Of a DNA stretch of 64,000 bases, positions 43,017-51,594 are shown one piece after another. This stretch comes from Nocardia takedensis NBRC 100417 (GTDB lineage: Bacteria > Actinomycetota > Actinomycetes > Mycobacteriales > Mycobacteriaceae), in NCBI RefSeq assembly GCF_000308695.1, contig NZ_BAGG01000261.1, positions 1 to 64,000 on the forward strand, written 5' to 3'. A program made the translations under genes and the position numbers. The notes under the pieces were generated by a model. The model ran no database searches, was not told the DNA's origin, and saw nothing but the letters and a program-made list of their open reading frames with translations. Numbering within the stretch: position 1 is the stretch's first letter; each line of letters opens with the position of its first letter.

Positions 43017-43831
43017 GACCGCGGCAGGATCGCGTCGGCCAACTCGCCCAGCGCCCGCACCACGTCGGGGTCGTCGGAGAGCGTCTCGACGATCGCCGAC
43101 TGGACCGCGCTGCGCAGACTCAACCCCTCCGCCGCCAGTCCGCCCGCCAGGATCAGCAGGCGTGTGGAGGACGCCTCCCCCAGCGGCGAGCCGTCCAACT
43201 TCCGAATCGCGTTGCCCAGTTTCACCAGCACACCGGCGGTTTCGGCGTTGATGCCCGCTTCGTGGGCGACCACGTCGATCTCGATCTCCGGCGGCGGGAA
43301 GTCCAGTTCGATCGACACGAACCGCTGCCGGGTCGACTCCTTCAGACTCTTCAACACGCTCTGGTAGCCGGGGTTGTAGGAGATCACCAACTGGAATCCC
43401 GGAGCCGCCCGCAAGGTGGTCGCGAGTCGGTCGATGGGCAGTTCGCGACGGTGGTCGGCCAGCGGGTGGATGACCACCGTGGTGTCCTGGCGGGCCTCCA
43501 CCACCTCGTCCAGGTAGCAGATGGCCCCTTCGCGGACCGCGCGCGTCAAAGGCCCGTCCACCCAGACGGTTTCGCCGCCTTTGAGCAGGAAGCGGCCCAC
43601 CAGGTCGGCCGAGGTCATGTCCTCGTGGCCCGCCGCGGTGATCAGTTCCCGGCCCGTCTCGTGCGCCATCGCCTCCACGAACCGGGTCTTCCCGCACCCC
43701 GTCGGCCCCTTCAGCAACACGGGCAGTCCGCGGCGGGCGGCGGCGCGGAAGATCCGCGCCTCGTCACCGACCGCCCGGTAGTAGGGCGCTTCCACGGGAG
43801 GCAGCAGAGTGGCGGATGAATTACTCGACAT
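43013..43831 (-). CDS. MoxR-type AAA+ ATPase (NorQ/CbbQ-like)
   Basis: 272 residues from ATG 43831. Walker A GPTGCGKT (about residues 42-49), Walker B ICYLDEVVEA, and sensor region SYNPGYQSVLKSLKESTRQRF, as in NorQ/CbbQ. The ATPase partner of the following VWA protein. It starts 2 nt after the AveC-like gene stop, so it is part of the same operon as yrbE-mce and may remodel a membrane or metalloenzyme partner encoded here. Confidence 0.88.
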   Translation of the reverse strand: MSSNSSATLLPPVEAPYYRAVGDEARIFRAAARRGLPVLLKGPTGCGKTRFVEAMAHETGRELITAAGHEDMTSADLVGRFLLKGGETVWVDGPLTRAVREGAICYLDEVVEARQDTTVVIHPLADHRRELPIDRLATTLRAAPGFQLVISYNPGYQSVLKSLKESTRQRFVSIELDFPPPEIEIDVVAHEAGINAETAGVLVKLGNAIRKLDGSPLGEASSTRLLILAGGLAAEGLSLRSAVQSAIVETLSDDPDVVRALGELADAILPRS

Positions 43832-43833
43832 GA

Positions 43834-45003
43834 TCAGTTCCCTTGCTCGAGCGGCACGACCTTCGGCAGTTCGACGCCCTCGGGGAGCACGAACTTGCCG
43901 TCCGGCGTGACGTAGCCCGTATTCGGACCCGGCAGCGGCAACGCGGGATCGGGGCACAGTCGCCCGGTGTCCTCCCCGCAGATGCCCATGTTGAAGTAGG
44001 AGCGCTTCTGGATGTCCTCGGGCCACGGGTCGGCGTTCATCGCGAACCACTGGGCGGGCAGGTTGTAGAAGCAGAAGAAGAACGCGCTGCACGCGGCGAA
44101 AATGGCCAGGAAGCGGATGCTCTGCTGCTTCACGAAACCGCCGCGGATGTGCTCGGAGCCGCGTTCGACGAAGGTGCGGCCGCGATCGTCGGTGAAGTAG
44201 CGCAGCGCGCACAACCCCGCCTGCACACCGCCCCACATCAGCCCTTCGTAGATCGGCCACTGGTAGTAGGTGCCCGCGTTGATCGACAGCGACTGGATCG
44301 CGCCCGGGTAGGTGAACAGCCCCATCGGCATCAGGAACAGGCCCTCGATGACCAGATCGAAGAAGATCGTCCACAGGATCAGCACGCCGATCAGTCCGAC
44401 ATTGCTGATGTTGGGCCACTTCTTCTTGGCCATCCGCATGATCCAGCAACCCAGGATCGTGCACAGCAGCACGCCGTAGGAGTAGCCGGCCGCGTTCATC
44501 AGCAACGGTTCGGCCATCATCGCGCCGGGTTCGGCGTAGGAGCGCCAGCCGGGAATCTCGGCCACCCACGAACCCCGGTTCAGCATCCAACTGTTGTAGG
44601 TGCTCCAGGTGTTGAAATAGTTCAGCAGCGGGTCCTGGAAGAACAGCAGACCGCACGCGACCAGCAGCATGCCGTCGGTGGTGATGCGCCGCTCGCGCCG
44701 CCACGGCCGGACGATGAAGTAATAGACGCCGATCGGCCAGCCGATCAGGATCACCGAGGTCCAGGTGATCAGGACCGTCTTCATCCAGGTCGGCGGGTCG
44801 CTCGGCCCCGTCGGCACCCGCTCGAAATGCGGCCCGGTCGCCCAGCGGATCCAGATGTACATCTGGAACGCCAGGATCACGCCACCGATGATCGCCCAGA
44901 TCAGCACCGGTCTACTCGGCGATTTGACCTGGGCTCCGAGGCCGGCGGCAGCGCCGAGCGGCTCGGTGACGGTGGCCGCCTTCTTACTGGACAGTTCGGT
45001 CAC
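43834..45003 (-). CDS. AveC-family (spirocyclase-like) membrane protein
   Basis: 389 residues; GTG at 45003 is chosen because AAGGAG lies 7 nt upstream. About eight membrane segments (PVLIWAIIGGVILAFQMYIW, MKTVLITWTSVILIGWPIGVYYF, MLLVACGLLFFQDPLLNYF, YGVLLCTILGCWIM, LIGVLILWTIFFDLVIEGLF, FLAIFAACSAFFFCFYNL). The YFNTW, EPGAMMAEP and FDLVIEGLF patterns match the AveC-like family, a name taken from avermectin biosynthesis although most members have no known role. Heads the operon that continues with MoxR, VWA and yrbE-mce. Confidence 0.78.
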   Translation of the reverse strand: MTELSSKKAATVTEPLGAAAGLGAQVKSPSRPVLIWAIIGGVILAFQMYIWIRWATGPHFERVPTGPSDPPTWMKTVLITWTSVILIGWPIGVYYFIVRPWRRERRITTDGMLLVACGLLFFQDPLLNYFNTWSTYNSWMLNRGSWVAEIPGWRSYAEPGAMMAEPLLMNAAGYSYGVLLCTILGCWIMRMAKKKWPNISNVGLIGVLILWTIFFDLVIEGLFLMPMGLFTYPGAIQSLSINAGTYYQWPIYEGLMWGGVQAGLCALRYFTDDRGRTFVERGSEHIRGGFVKQQSIRFLAIFAACSAFFFCFYNLPAQWFAMNADPWPEDIQKRSYFNMGICGEDTGRLCPDPALPLPGPNTGYVTPDGKFVLPEGVELPKVVPLEQGN

Positions 45004-45186
45004 GACTGTCTCCTTAGGGGTCGTCGGTCGACGCGTCGGGTCGGCCGAGGCGGGCGCGTCCGGATCGGATTCCGGGACGGCACGCATTCGACGGGGAGAG
45101 GACATACGAGTGGGGACACGCTCGCCGCCGATGGTGATCAACGAAAAGCCGTCTGCTCCCCCGGGTTTCGAGGGCCTGCCCACTCA

Positions 45187-45204
45187 AGATACCACCGAGT
45201 ATCT
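45187..45204. promoter_or_regulatory. Candidate TetR operator of the mce operon
   Basis: Perfect dyad AGATAC-CACCGA-GTATCT in the 244-bp divergent region between the AveC-like gene and the TetR gene, 44 bp upstream of the TetR ATG. Probably the autoregulatory site controlling the whole mce operon. Confidence 0.65.
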
Positions 45205-45247
45205 CGTCATCCAATAGGTTTTGAAGATCCTCGGATACACTCGGAGC

Positions 45248-45850
45248 ATGGTTGAGCGATGGACGGTGCAGCGGCGCCTCGAGCACACCCGGTCGCTCCT
45301 ACTGGAAGCCGCCGAAGAGGTCTTCTCCGAAAAAGGCTTCACCGCAGCCACACTCGACGACATCGCGAACAAAGCCGGCTACACCAAAGGCGCCATCTAC
45401 AAACACTTCGCCACCAAGGAAGACCTCTTCCTAGCCGTCAGCGACTGGTACTGGAAGCGCTACTTCGACACCTTCGCCGACGTCCTCGCCGCCGTCAGCG
45501 AGGTCGGCGCCGACGTCCTGGACCGCGTCGCCGAACGCTGGCGCCAACTCGGCGCCGACCGCGGCGCCGACCACGCGGCACTCGGCTACGAATTCACCCT
45601 CTACCTGCTCCGCAACCCCGAAGCCCGCGAACGGGTCGCGCCCCGGCGGGCGGAAGTGGTGGAAGCGTTGACCGAATTCATCTCGGGCGGACTCGAACGA
45701 CTCGGAGCGACCGCGCTGATCCCGCCCGCGAACTTCGCCCGACTACTGATCGCCACCACCGACTCGATCGTCCTCGGCACACGGTTGGACGACGTCGACC
45801 TCTACCGGCCGGCGCTGGAGATGTACATGTCCACCATCAAACTGCCCTGA
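45248..45850 (+). CDS. TetR-family regulator divergent from the mce operon
   Basis: About 200 residues from ATG 45248 (a TTG at 45221 is possible). HTH: HTRSLLLEAAEEVFSEKGF, LDDIANKAGYTKGAIYKHFATKEDLF. Helical C-terminus ends DVDLYRPALEMYMSTIKLP. By position it should control the AveC-MoxR-VWA-mce operon, as mceR-type regulators do. The last 58 bp of the gene are repeated 0.8 kb downstream. Confidence 0.88.
   Translation: MVERWTVQRRLEHTRSLLLEAAEEVFSEKGFTAATLDDIANKAGYTKGAIYKHFATKEDLFLAVSDWYWKRYFDTFADVLAAVSEVGADVLDRVAERWRQLGADRGADHAALGYEFTLYLLRNPEARERVAPRRAEVVEALTEFISGGLERLGATALIPPANFARLLIATTDSIVLGTRLDDVDLYRPALEMYMSTIKLP
45789..45846 (+). repeat. 58-bp direct repeat, copy 1 (TetR 3' end)
   Basis: Codes for the last residues of the TetR protein. 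Matches 46561-46618 at 56 of 58 positions. Confidence 0.9.
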
Positions 45851-45901
45851 GGGGGCGTCCCGCAGAGTTCGACAGGAGGCTTCGGACGAGGGTCGCTGTC
45901 C

Positions 45902-46065
45902 TTGAGATTCTCGCCGGATGCGGCGGTCCGGCGCTGGACCACGAATCTGCCTGCGCCTACATCGATCCGCTGTGGTTGAGACTCTCGCCGGACGCGACCA
46001 TCTGGCGCCAGCAGCGGTTGCTGGGGGACGACTACGCGGTCATCGAAGTTGAGATTCTCGTCGGA
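45902..46065 (+). repeat. Three 17-bp direct repeats at 73-74 bp spacing
   Basis: TTGAGATTCTCGCCGGA at 45902-45918, TTGAGACTCTCGCCGGA at 45976-45992 and TTGAGATTCTCGTCGGA at 46049-46065. The intervening 56-57 bp are not repeated clearly. The spacing is close to seven turns of the helix. Confidence 0.8.
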
Positions 46066-46560
46066 CCTCGCGGCCCGACGCTGCGCGCTCGATGACCAGC
46101 TATTATTCGACTCAGCTATCACAGAATGCGGAATCTGCCAGCCATCGCAACTACATTCTCCCAGGTCGCCGGTTCGGAACCTACCGGGGATTTCACACGC
46201 ACTACAGGTTCCGAAGCGAGTCGGACCGGCGAGCCGACGGCCTCCGGCAAACCGAGGCCATCGTTCAGATGATCGTCCGCCCCGCCGCACCATCACTCGG
46301 GCAGGCGACAGACGCATGCGGCAACCGTACCTCGCGCCCGCGTCAGGCTCTGAAATGCACAGTGTCCCGATGCCCGATGTAGATGCCGCCGCACCAACGA
46401 CCCCATCGAGAAGGGCCAGCATACGATGCTCCGGTTCATATCCTGTTCTGACTCAGAAGCTTTCGGCGCAGAAAGAGAAGTCCGGAACGCCCGCGGAGGT
46501 CAATCGGAGCCACTCACGTGGACCGGGTCGGTGTCGTCCCGAGGTCGGCGGGTGACCATA

Positions 46561-46618
46561 ACGACGTCGACCTCTACCGGCCGCCGCTAGAGATGTACAT
46601 GTCCACCATCAAACTGCC
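46561..46618 (+). repeat. 58-bp direct repeat, copy 2
   Basis: Second copy of the TetR 3' end with two substitutions, 772 bp from copy 1 and without the rest of the gene. Resembles the att duplication left by an element integrating into a gene's 3' end. Confidence 0.9.
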
Positions 46619-46874
46619 TCAAGCGGGTCGTGCGCGGGGCGTCGAGGAAACCCTCGGCAGGATCGACTTCTGGCGACGTCTCGGCGGACGTGGCGTAAAG
46701 CGCCACGCTCGCCGACCTCGGATTCTGCGAATCGACCATTCCCGAAGCCGTTTCGATCGCCGTGGCACGCGACTCCTGATCGTCTCCGCACCGGCCGAGT
46801 CCGAGCGGCCCATGGTCGCCGCGGTGCAGCTCATCGCGACGGCGCTAAGATGCCGACGGTGAAGGGGGTGCCGG

Positions 46875-47762
46875 GTGGGTAGCTACCGGAGTTCGTCGGA
46901 CCTGGCGATGCCATCGGAGTGGAGTCGCGCCGCGTTTCACGGATACCGATACGCGATAGCGACGTTCGCCGCGGCGGTCGTTCCGCTGCTGCTGTGGGTC
47001 GTGGGGACAGGCGCGGTCCTGTTCGCCGACGAGCGCCCACCCGTGGCGGTCTACATCGTTGTCCTGCCACTGCTCGCAGCGCTCAGCGCGGCGTTGCTGA
47101 TCAACGGATGGCTGCTGTGGCCCCGCACCGCGCCGGTCGCCGCCACCTCGACGGCAACCGACGACCGGCGCGCGCTGTCGCTACCGGTGTATCGCCAGTC
47201 CGCTCTCGGCTCCGTAGCGGCATTCGTAGGCGGCTTGTACATCGTCGGGCTGGGAGTGTTCGCGCTGGTCGCGATGGCCGGCACGAATCCACAGACCGGG
47301 TTCCTGCTCTTCGCGGGTGCGGCGATCCTCGGCGGCATCGCGATCTTCCTCGCCTACCTCGGTTTCCAGTCGAGCCGTGGCACCGCCACCGGAATCCATC
47401 TCTCGGCCGACGGCATCACCACCGATTTCGGCGGTGGTCCCACAGTGACCGATTGGGACTACATCACCGATATCCGCGCCGCAAGTCATCGAGGCCGCGG
47501 CAACATCGTCGCCAACCCCCGTGTCAACACCATCGCCATTTTCGTTGACAACCCGCAAGCCGTACCCGGTGCCGAACGCTTCGGCGACATCGGTCATCTC
47601 GCCTTCGAGATCACCCACAAGCAACTCGCCACCGATCCCACCCTCGTCTACCACTTGCTGCGCTACTACCTGCGCACCCCCTCGGCACGCGCCGAACTCG
47701 GCGAGGACGCCGGACTCCGCCGACTACGCGAGGGCGACTACGCTCCCGACGAATCGGCATGA
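46875..47762 (+). CDS. Uncharacterised four-TM membrane protein
   Basis: 295 residues, GTG 46875 with GAAGGGGG upstream. Four hydrophobic segments (AIATFAAAVVPLLLWVVG, YIVVLPLLAALSAALLING, AAFVGGLYIVGLGVFALVA, GFLLFAGAAILGGIAIFLAYLG), then a soluble C-terminal part with beta character (GIHLSADGITTDFGGGPTVTDWDYITDI), similar to PH-like domains of other bacterial membrane proteins. Family not recognised. It stands alone. Confidence 0.7.
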   Translation: MGSYRSSSDLAMPSEWSRAAFHGYRYAIATFAAAVVPLLLWVVGTGAVLFADERPPVAVYIVVLPLLAALSAALLINGWLLWPRTAPVAATSTATDDRRALSLPVYRQSALGSVAAFVGGLYIVGLGVFALVAMAGTNPQTGFLLFAGAAILGGIAIFLAYLGFQSSRGTATGIHLSADGITTDFGGGPTVTDWDYITDIRAASHRGRGNIVANPRVNTIAIFVDNPQAVPGAERFGDIGHLAFEITHKQLATDPTLVYHLLRYYLRTPSARAELGEDAGLRRLREGDYAPDESA

Positions 47763-47920
47763 AATCGTCGCGTGCGTATGCGCAGTTCAGAAAACAGACC
47801 GCCCTGCTTTCATAGATGAAACACATCGCGCTCCAGCCCGATACAGGAAGGACAAGTGAGCGGGTCCGTCCATCGGAAACACGCGTGCGCGACAACTCAT
47901 GAAATTCCAGGGAGCCTTCC

Positions 47921-48493
47921 ATGCCGTTCGCGGTACTGCTCTTCTTCATTTTGCTTGCGATGGTCGTTATCGCCCTGATCGGTCTGATCCGAGGGCGGGT
48001 CGAGTGGGCGCGGCTACGAAACCGCAAGCATGCCGCGGGATGGCTCGCCGCCTCGTTCGTCGTGCTCATCCTGATCGGCGTTGTCGCACCCGAACAAAGT
48101 GACGAGGACTCCGTTACCCAGCCTGTCGTCAACACGACGGTCGCACCTCGGACCTCGCCGACGCCCAGTTCGACATCGGTCGCACCCACCTCCACCACGT
48201 CCGCGCCGCCGAGTTCGATACCCACCCCGCCAACTCCCACGATCGCCCGTACCTCCGTACTTGCACAGACGCGAGTTCCCGATCCGATGCCGACACCGAC
48301 ACGGGTACCCGATCTCGTGCCGTTCGTCCCCGCTCCGCAAACGCCGCCCGCGCCCGAACCCACGCGCGCGCCCGAAGTCCACTACGCCAACTGCGCGGCG
48401 GTGCGGTCAGCGGGCGCGGCACCGATCCGGCGTGGTGAGCCGGGTTACGGGACGCATCTGGATCGGGACCGTGACGGCATCGCGTGTGAGTAA
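47921..48493 (+). CDS. Membrane protein with extracellular excalibur domain
   Basis: 190 residues. Two N-terminal hydrophobic segments (VLLFFILLAMVVIALIGLI and GWLAASFVVLILIGVV), a Pro/Thr/Ser-rich linker of about 80 residues and a C-terminal excalibur calcium-binding domain (YANCAAVRSAGAAPIRRGEPGY, then DRDRDGIACE). The Asp-rich loop DxDxDG fits calcium binding. A surface-exposed protein of unknown role. Confidence 0.85.
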   Translation: MPFAVLLFFILLAMVVIALIGLIRGRVEWARLRNRKHAAGWLAASFVVLILIGVVAPEQSDEDSVTQPVVNTTVAPRTSPTPSSTSVAPTSTTSAPPSSIPTPPTPTIARTSVLAQTRVPDPMPTPTRVPDLVPFVPAPQTPPAPEPTRAPEVHYANCAAVRSAGAAPIRRGEPGYGTHLDRDRDGIACE

Positions 48494-48526
48494 CGGATGA
48501 TCGACCGCCGTGCGCCGCGATCGGCG

Positions 48527-49570
48527 TCATCCCCGCCGCGCGGCGCGGGCGGCTTCGGCGGCCTTCTTCTCGGAGTCGTCCAGTTTGCGGATGTCGCGGG
48601 GCTCGGCGAAAGGTTGGACGTCCTCCGGCAGGCCCTGGGCGATTGCCCGGCCGTGATCGAGTTCGGCATTGATCTCCGCGCCCAGCAGCAGGGCGATATT
48701 GGTCAACCACAGCCAGACCAGGAAGATCACCACGCCGGCGAGGGAACCATAGGTCTTGTCGTAGGAGGAGAAATTCGCGATGTAGATCGCGAATCCCACC
48801 GAGATGACCACCCAGATCAGGACCGCGATCACGCCGCCGGGGCTGATCCATTTCACGCCGCCCTGTTTGGCGTTCGGCGATGCCCAGAAAAGGATCGCGA
48901 GCAGAATCGACAGCAGGACGAACAGCACCGGCCACTTCGCGATGTTCCAGACGGTGACCGTAGTGCTCCCGAGCCCGAGCAGGTCACCGAGTTGCTGCGC
49001 GACCGGACCGCTGGCGATCACGATGACGGTGCTGACCAGCAGCAGAACCACCGCGACGACGGTGACGCCGACGCGGATCGGCGCGGTCTTCCAGATCGGA
49101 CGCCCCTCGCCGATGCCGTATACGACGTTGGACGCACGCATGAAAGCCGCGACATAGCCGGACGCCGACCACAACGCGATCGCCAGACCCAGAATCGCGC
49201 CGAGACCCGCTCCCTGTTTGTTGTCCTGTGCCTGGGTGATGAGCGTGTGCACGAAATCTGCGCTCGAACCCGGCGCGAGTTGCTGGGCCTGGTTCATCAA
49301 TTCGTCGGCCGTGTTCGGGCCGACCAAGCCGAGCAGAGAGACGAGAACTATCAGCCCGGGCACGATCGCCAGCACCGAATAGTAGGTGAGCGCCGCGGCC
49401 AGGTCGGTCAGATTGTCTCGCTGGAATTGCTGGGCGGCGCGTTTGACCACCGCGATCAGCGAAGGCCGTGACAGGTCGGCGGGGCTGCCGGGATCGTCGG
49501 GATCGAGATCGGGTCGGGCTCCGGTATCGGTCACCTCGGGGCGCTGCGATCCCTCGCTCTGCGTAGCCAT
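48527..49570 (-). CDS. YihY/BrkB-family membrane protein
   Basis: 347 residues from ATG 49570, where GGGAGGCG precedes it; an ATG 36 nt further up lacks a good site. Six membrane segments, starting LAAALTYYSVLAIVPGLIVLVSLL, the YihY signature, and ending FLVWLWLTNIALLLGAEINAEL. Charged Asp-rich N-terminus and Lys/Ala C-terminus are cytosolic. Once called ribonuclease BN in error; function unknown. Confidence 0.88.
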   Translation of the reverse strand: MATQSEGSQRPEVTDTGARPDLDPDDPGSPADLSRPSLIAVVKRAAQQFQRDNLTDLAAALTYYSVLAIVPGLIVLVSLLGLVGPNTADELMNQAQQLAPGSSADFVHTLITQAQDNKQGAGLGAILGLAIALWSASGYVAAFMRASNVVYGIGEGRPIWKTAPIRVGVTVVAVVLLLVSTVIVIASGPVAQQLGDLLGLGSTTVTVWNIAKWPVLFVLLSILLAILFWASPNAKQGGVKWISPGGVIAVLIWVVISVGFAIYIANFSSYDKTYGSLAGVVIFLVWLWLTNIALLLGAEINAELDHGRAIAQGLPEDVQPFAEPRDIRKLDDSEKKAAEAARAARRG

Positions 49571-49838
49571 GCCGAATCGCCTCCCGGAATCATCGCGTAC
49601 CGACACGCGACGATGTCGACTCGCGCGCTGACCGAGTGGTGCCCGTTCCTCACGGAGCGAAACAGCCAGGCCGATGCCCGGTGGTCGGGTACAAGCTCGG
49701 CGTCGATCTCGATCGGACTGATCAGCAGGATGGTCGGGACTCTCCGACGTGAGTGCGACCTGTTCGTTCGATGTTGTCCGCCAGATGACCCCACCCTCTC
49801 GCGCCCCCTCGCGACGCTTCGGAACGCCGGCGCCGCGG

Positions 49839-51569
49839 TCAGTGGGAGACGTCTACATGGACCGGAACGGTGTCGTCCCAAGGTTGTCGGGTGACCATGT
49901 CGGCGACCTCGAGATATCCGGATTCGAATTCGCCCGTGGCGGCGTCGACCAAACGGTAGTGCTGGCGTTGGTGGTGGATGGGTTGGGCGTCGAGGATGAC
50001 TACGCGGACTTCGCCGGGGGCGAAGTGGCAGCGGCTTTGTAGGGCGGTGAGGAGTTGTTCGTTGCTCATGTGGCCGTCGCCGAAGTTCCAGCCGAGGGCG
50101 GTGCTGACCATGCGTTCGCCGTCGGTGAGGATGTAGTCGTTTTCGTCGTGGCCGGTCATGGCGCGGTGGGCGAGGGTGAACAGGGCTCGGCCGTGGGAGT
50201 TGAAGGAGCGGAACGCGTAGCCGAGGTAGAGGGGGATCTGGGCGGCTTGGGGGCTGCCGTAGAACTTTTCGAGTTGGGCGGCGGGCATGGTGGCGACGGC
50301 GACGATGCCGTTGGCGATCTTGGCGTTGGCGGAGGGTTTCAGGCACCAGAGGGAGGTGTCCCAGTTGCCGGCGTAGTAGCGCATTCCGGCGAGGAAGGAG
50401 ACCTTGCGGGGGTAGAGGTTGCCCAGGACGACGACTCCAGCGGAGGCCGCGAACAGGACTATCGGCCAGGGGGTTTCGAGGTCGGTGAGGCCGGCTTCGG
50501 GATGGCCGACGAACAGGGCGAGGATGGCGAACATCATGAAGACGTTCCATTCCAGCGGCACGCCCATCGGGATGGCGGACAGGATCGCGAAGTGGAAGCA
50601 GAGCATCACCGCGGCGGCGATCGCGGTGGGCCAACCGCCGTGGGTGAACAGCAGGACCAGCGGTACCAGGCCCTCGATGAGGGTGGAGGTGTGGGCGATG
50701 ACGCGGGAGCGGCGGCCGGGGCGCAGGTCGTCGGGGAAGTGCTCGAAGAATTTGCGTTTGGCGGCGCGGGAGCGGATGACCGGGTTGTTGCTCATCATCG
50801 TGGAGATGACGAACGGGAAGTGTTTGGTGAGTTTGGAGGTGGCCGCGCCCACCCAGATCACCACGCACACCAGTTTCGCGGCGACGATCATGTCGACGCC
50901 GTGGCCCGCGAACAGGAATGTCACGGTCAGCGCCGCGTAGACCTCGCCGCGGGCGGCCAGGAAGATGACCTTGTCGCGCAGGCCGAGCACCGCCAGCAGG
51001 CCGAGCACGGTCCAGATCTGCCACATCGGCAGGACGCCGACCTCGGTGCCGAGTCCGGGGCGCGGGCCGGTGCCGTCGGAGGCCAGCGCGAGCACGAGGG
51101 CGAGGAGCAGGGCGGCGTAGAGGGCGGCGTCGACGGGGGTGCGGGTGTCGCCGCGGGTGAGCGGCACGCGGTTCGGCCACGGTGGGAGGCGAATGGTCTT
51201 GGGGCGCAACCAATACAGGATCGAACCCATGGGCGGGTAGTAGCGGTTGTTGAGCGGGCCGAAGCCGCAGCCGAGGCCGACGACCTCGAACAGCATCGTG
51301 AACAGGACGACCTTCTGGAACACGATCGGTTCGTCGTACCAGTCGGTGACGGCGGTGAATCCGTCTATGCCCGAGGTGGATACGGCGATCAGCCAGGCCG
51401 CGAGCACATACACCGCGATCTTCGCGACGTAGAACAGGTTCAGTGCCACCGGGGTGCCGAAGCCGACTTCGGCCCAGTGGCGGGCCATCGGGACGAGTTT
51501 CTGCGCGCGGGTGCCTTTGCTCCACTCGTCGAAATCGAGGACGGGTACGTCTCGGTTCCAGAATCCCAT
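49839..51569 (-). CDS. DUF3556-type transmembrane protein
   Basis: 576 residues, many membrane segments. The N-terminus MGFWNRDVPVLDFDEWSKGTRAQ and the NNRYYPPMGSILYWLRPKTIRLPPWP region match the DUF3556 family of mycobacteria and nocardiae. Such proteins lie near lipid-metabolism genes; role unknown. 25 nt behind the thiolase-hydratase fusion gene, hence the same operon. Confidence 0.82.
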   Translation of the reverse strand: MGFWNRDVPVLDFDEWSKGTRAQKLVPMARHWAEVGFGTPVALNLFYVAKIAVYVLAAWLIAVSTSGIDGFTAVTDWYDEPIVFQKVVLFTMLFEVVGLGCGFGPLNNRYYPPMGSILYWLRPKTIRLPPWPNRVPLTRGDTRTPVDAALYAALLLALVLALASDGTGPRPGLGTEVGVLPMWQIWTVLGLLAVLGLRDKVIFLAARGEVYAALTVTFLFAGHGVDMIVAAKLVCVVIWVGAATSKLTKHFPFVISTMMSNNPVIRSRAAKRKFFEHFPDDLRPGRRSRVIAHTSTLIEGLVPLVLLFTHGGWPTAIAAAVMLCFHFAILSAIPMGVPLEWNVFMMFAILALFVGHPEAGLTDLETPWPIVLFAASAGVVVLGNLYPRKVSFLAGMRYYAGNWDTSLWCLKPSANAKIANGIVAVATMPAAQLEKFYGSPQAAQIPLYLGYAFRSFNSHGRALFTLAHRAMTGHDENDYILTDGERMVSTALGWNFGDGHMSNEQLLTALQSRCHFAPGEVRVVILDAQPIHHQRQHYRLVDAATGEFESGYLEVADMVTRQPWDDTVPVHVDVSH

Positions 51570-51594
51570 CGTGTTCCTCAGTGTGTCTCGACGG

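Larger units (their letters stand above)
45851..46874. other. About 1 kb without a convincing gene
   Basis: Open frames on both strands (for example 46092-46382 and 46518-46862, plus) lack ribosome sites and coding character. The stretch holds a three-fold 17-bp repeat near its start and a 58-bp copy of the TetR 3' end at 46561-46618. A small hairpin, GTGGCG and CGCCAC, lies at 46690-46706. The 712 bp between the two 58-bp repeats look like a degraded insertion. Confidence 0.6.

Noticed and set aside
45902..46065. CRISPR array
   Set aside because: Only three imperfect 17-bp repeats with 56-57 bp between them, no cas genes.
46092..46382. 96-residue frame in the 1-kb gap
   Set aside because: No ribosome site, no recognisable motif, likely chance.
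46518..46862. Second TetR-like gene
   Set aside because: Only the 58-bp repeat resembles TetR; the rest of the frame has no coding character.
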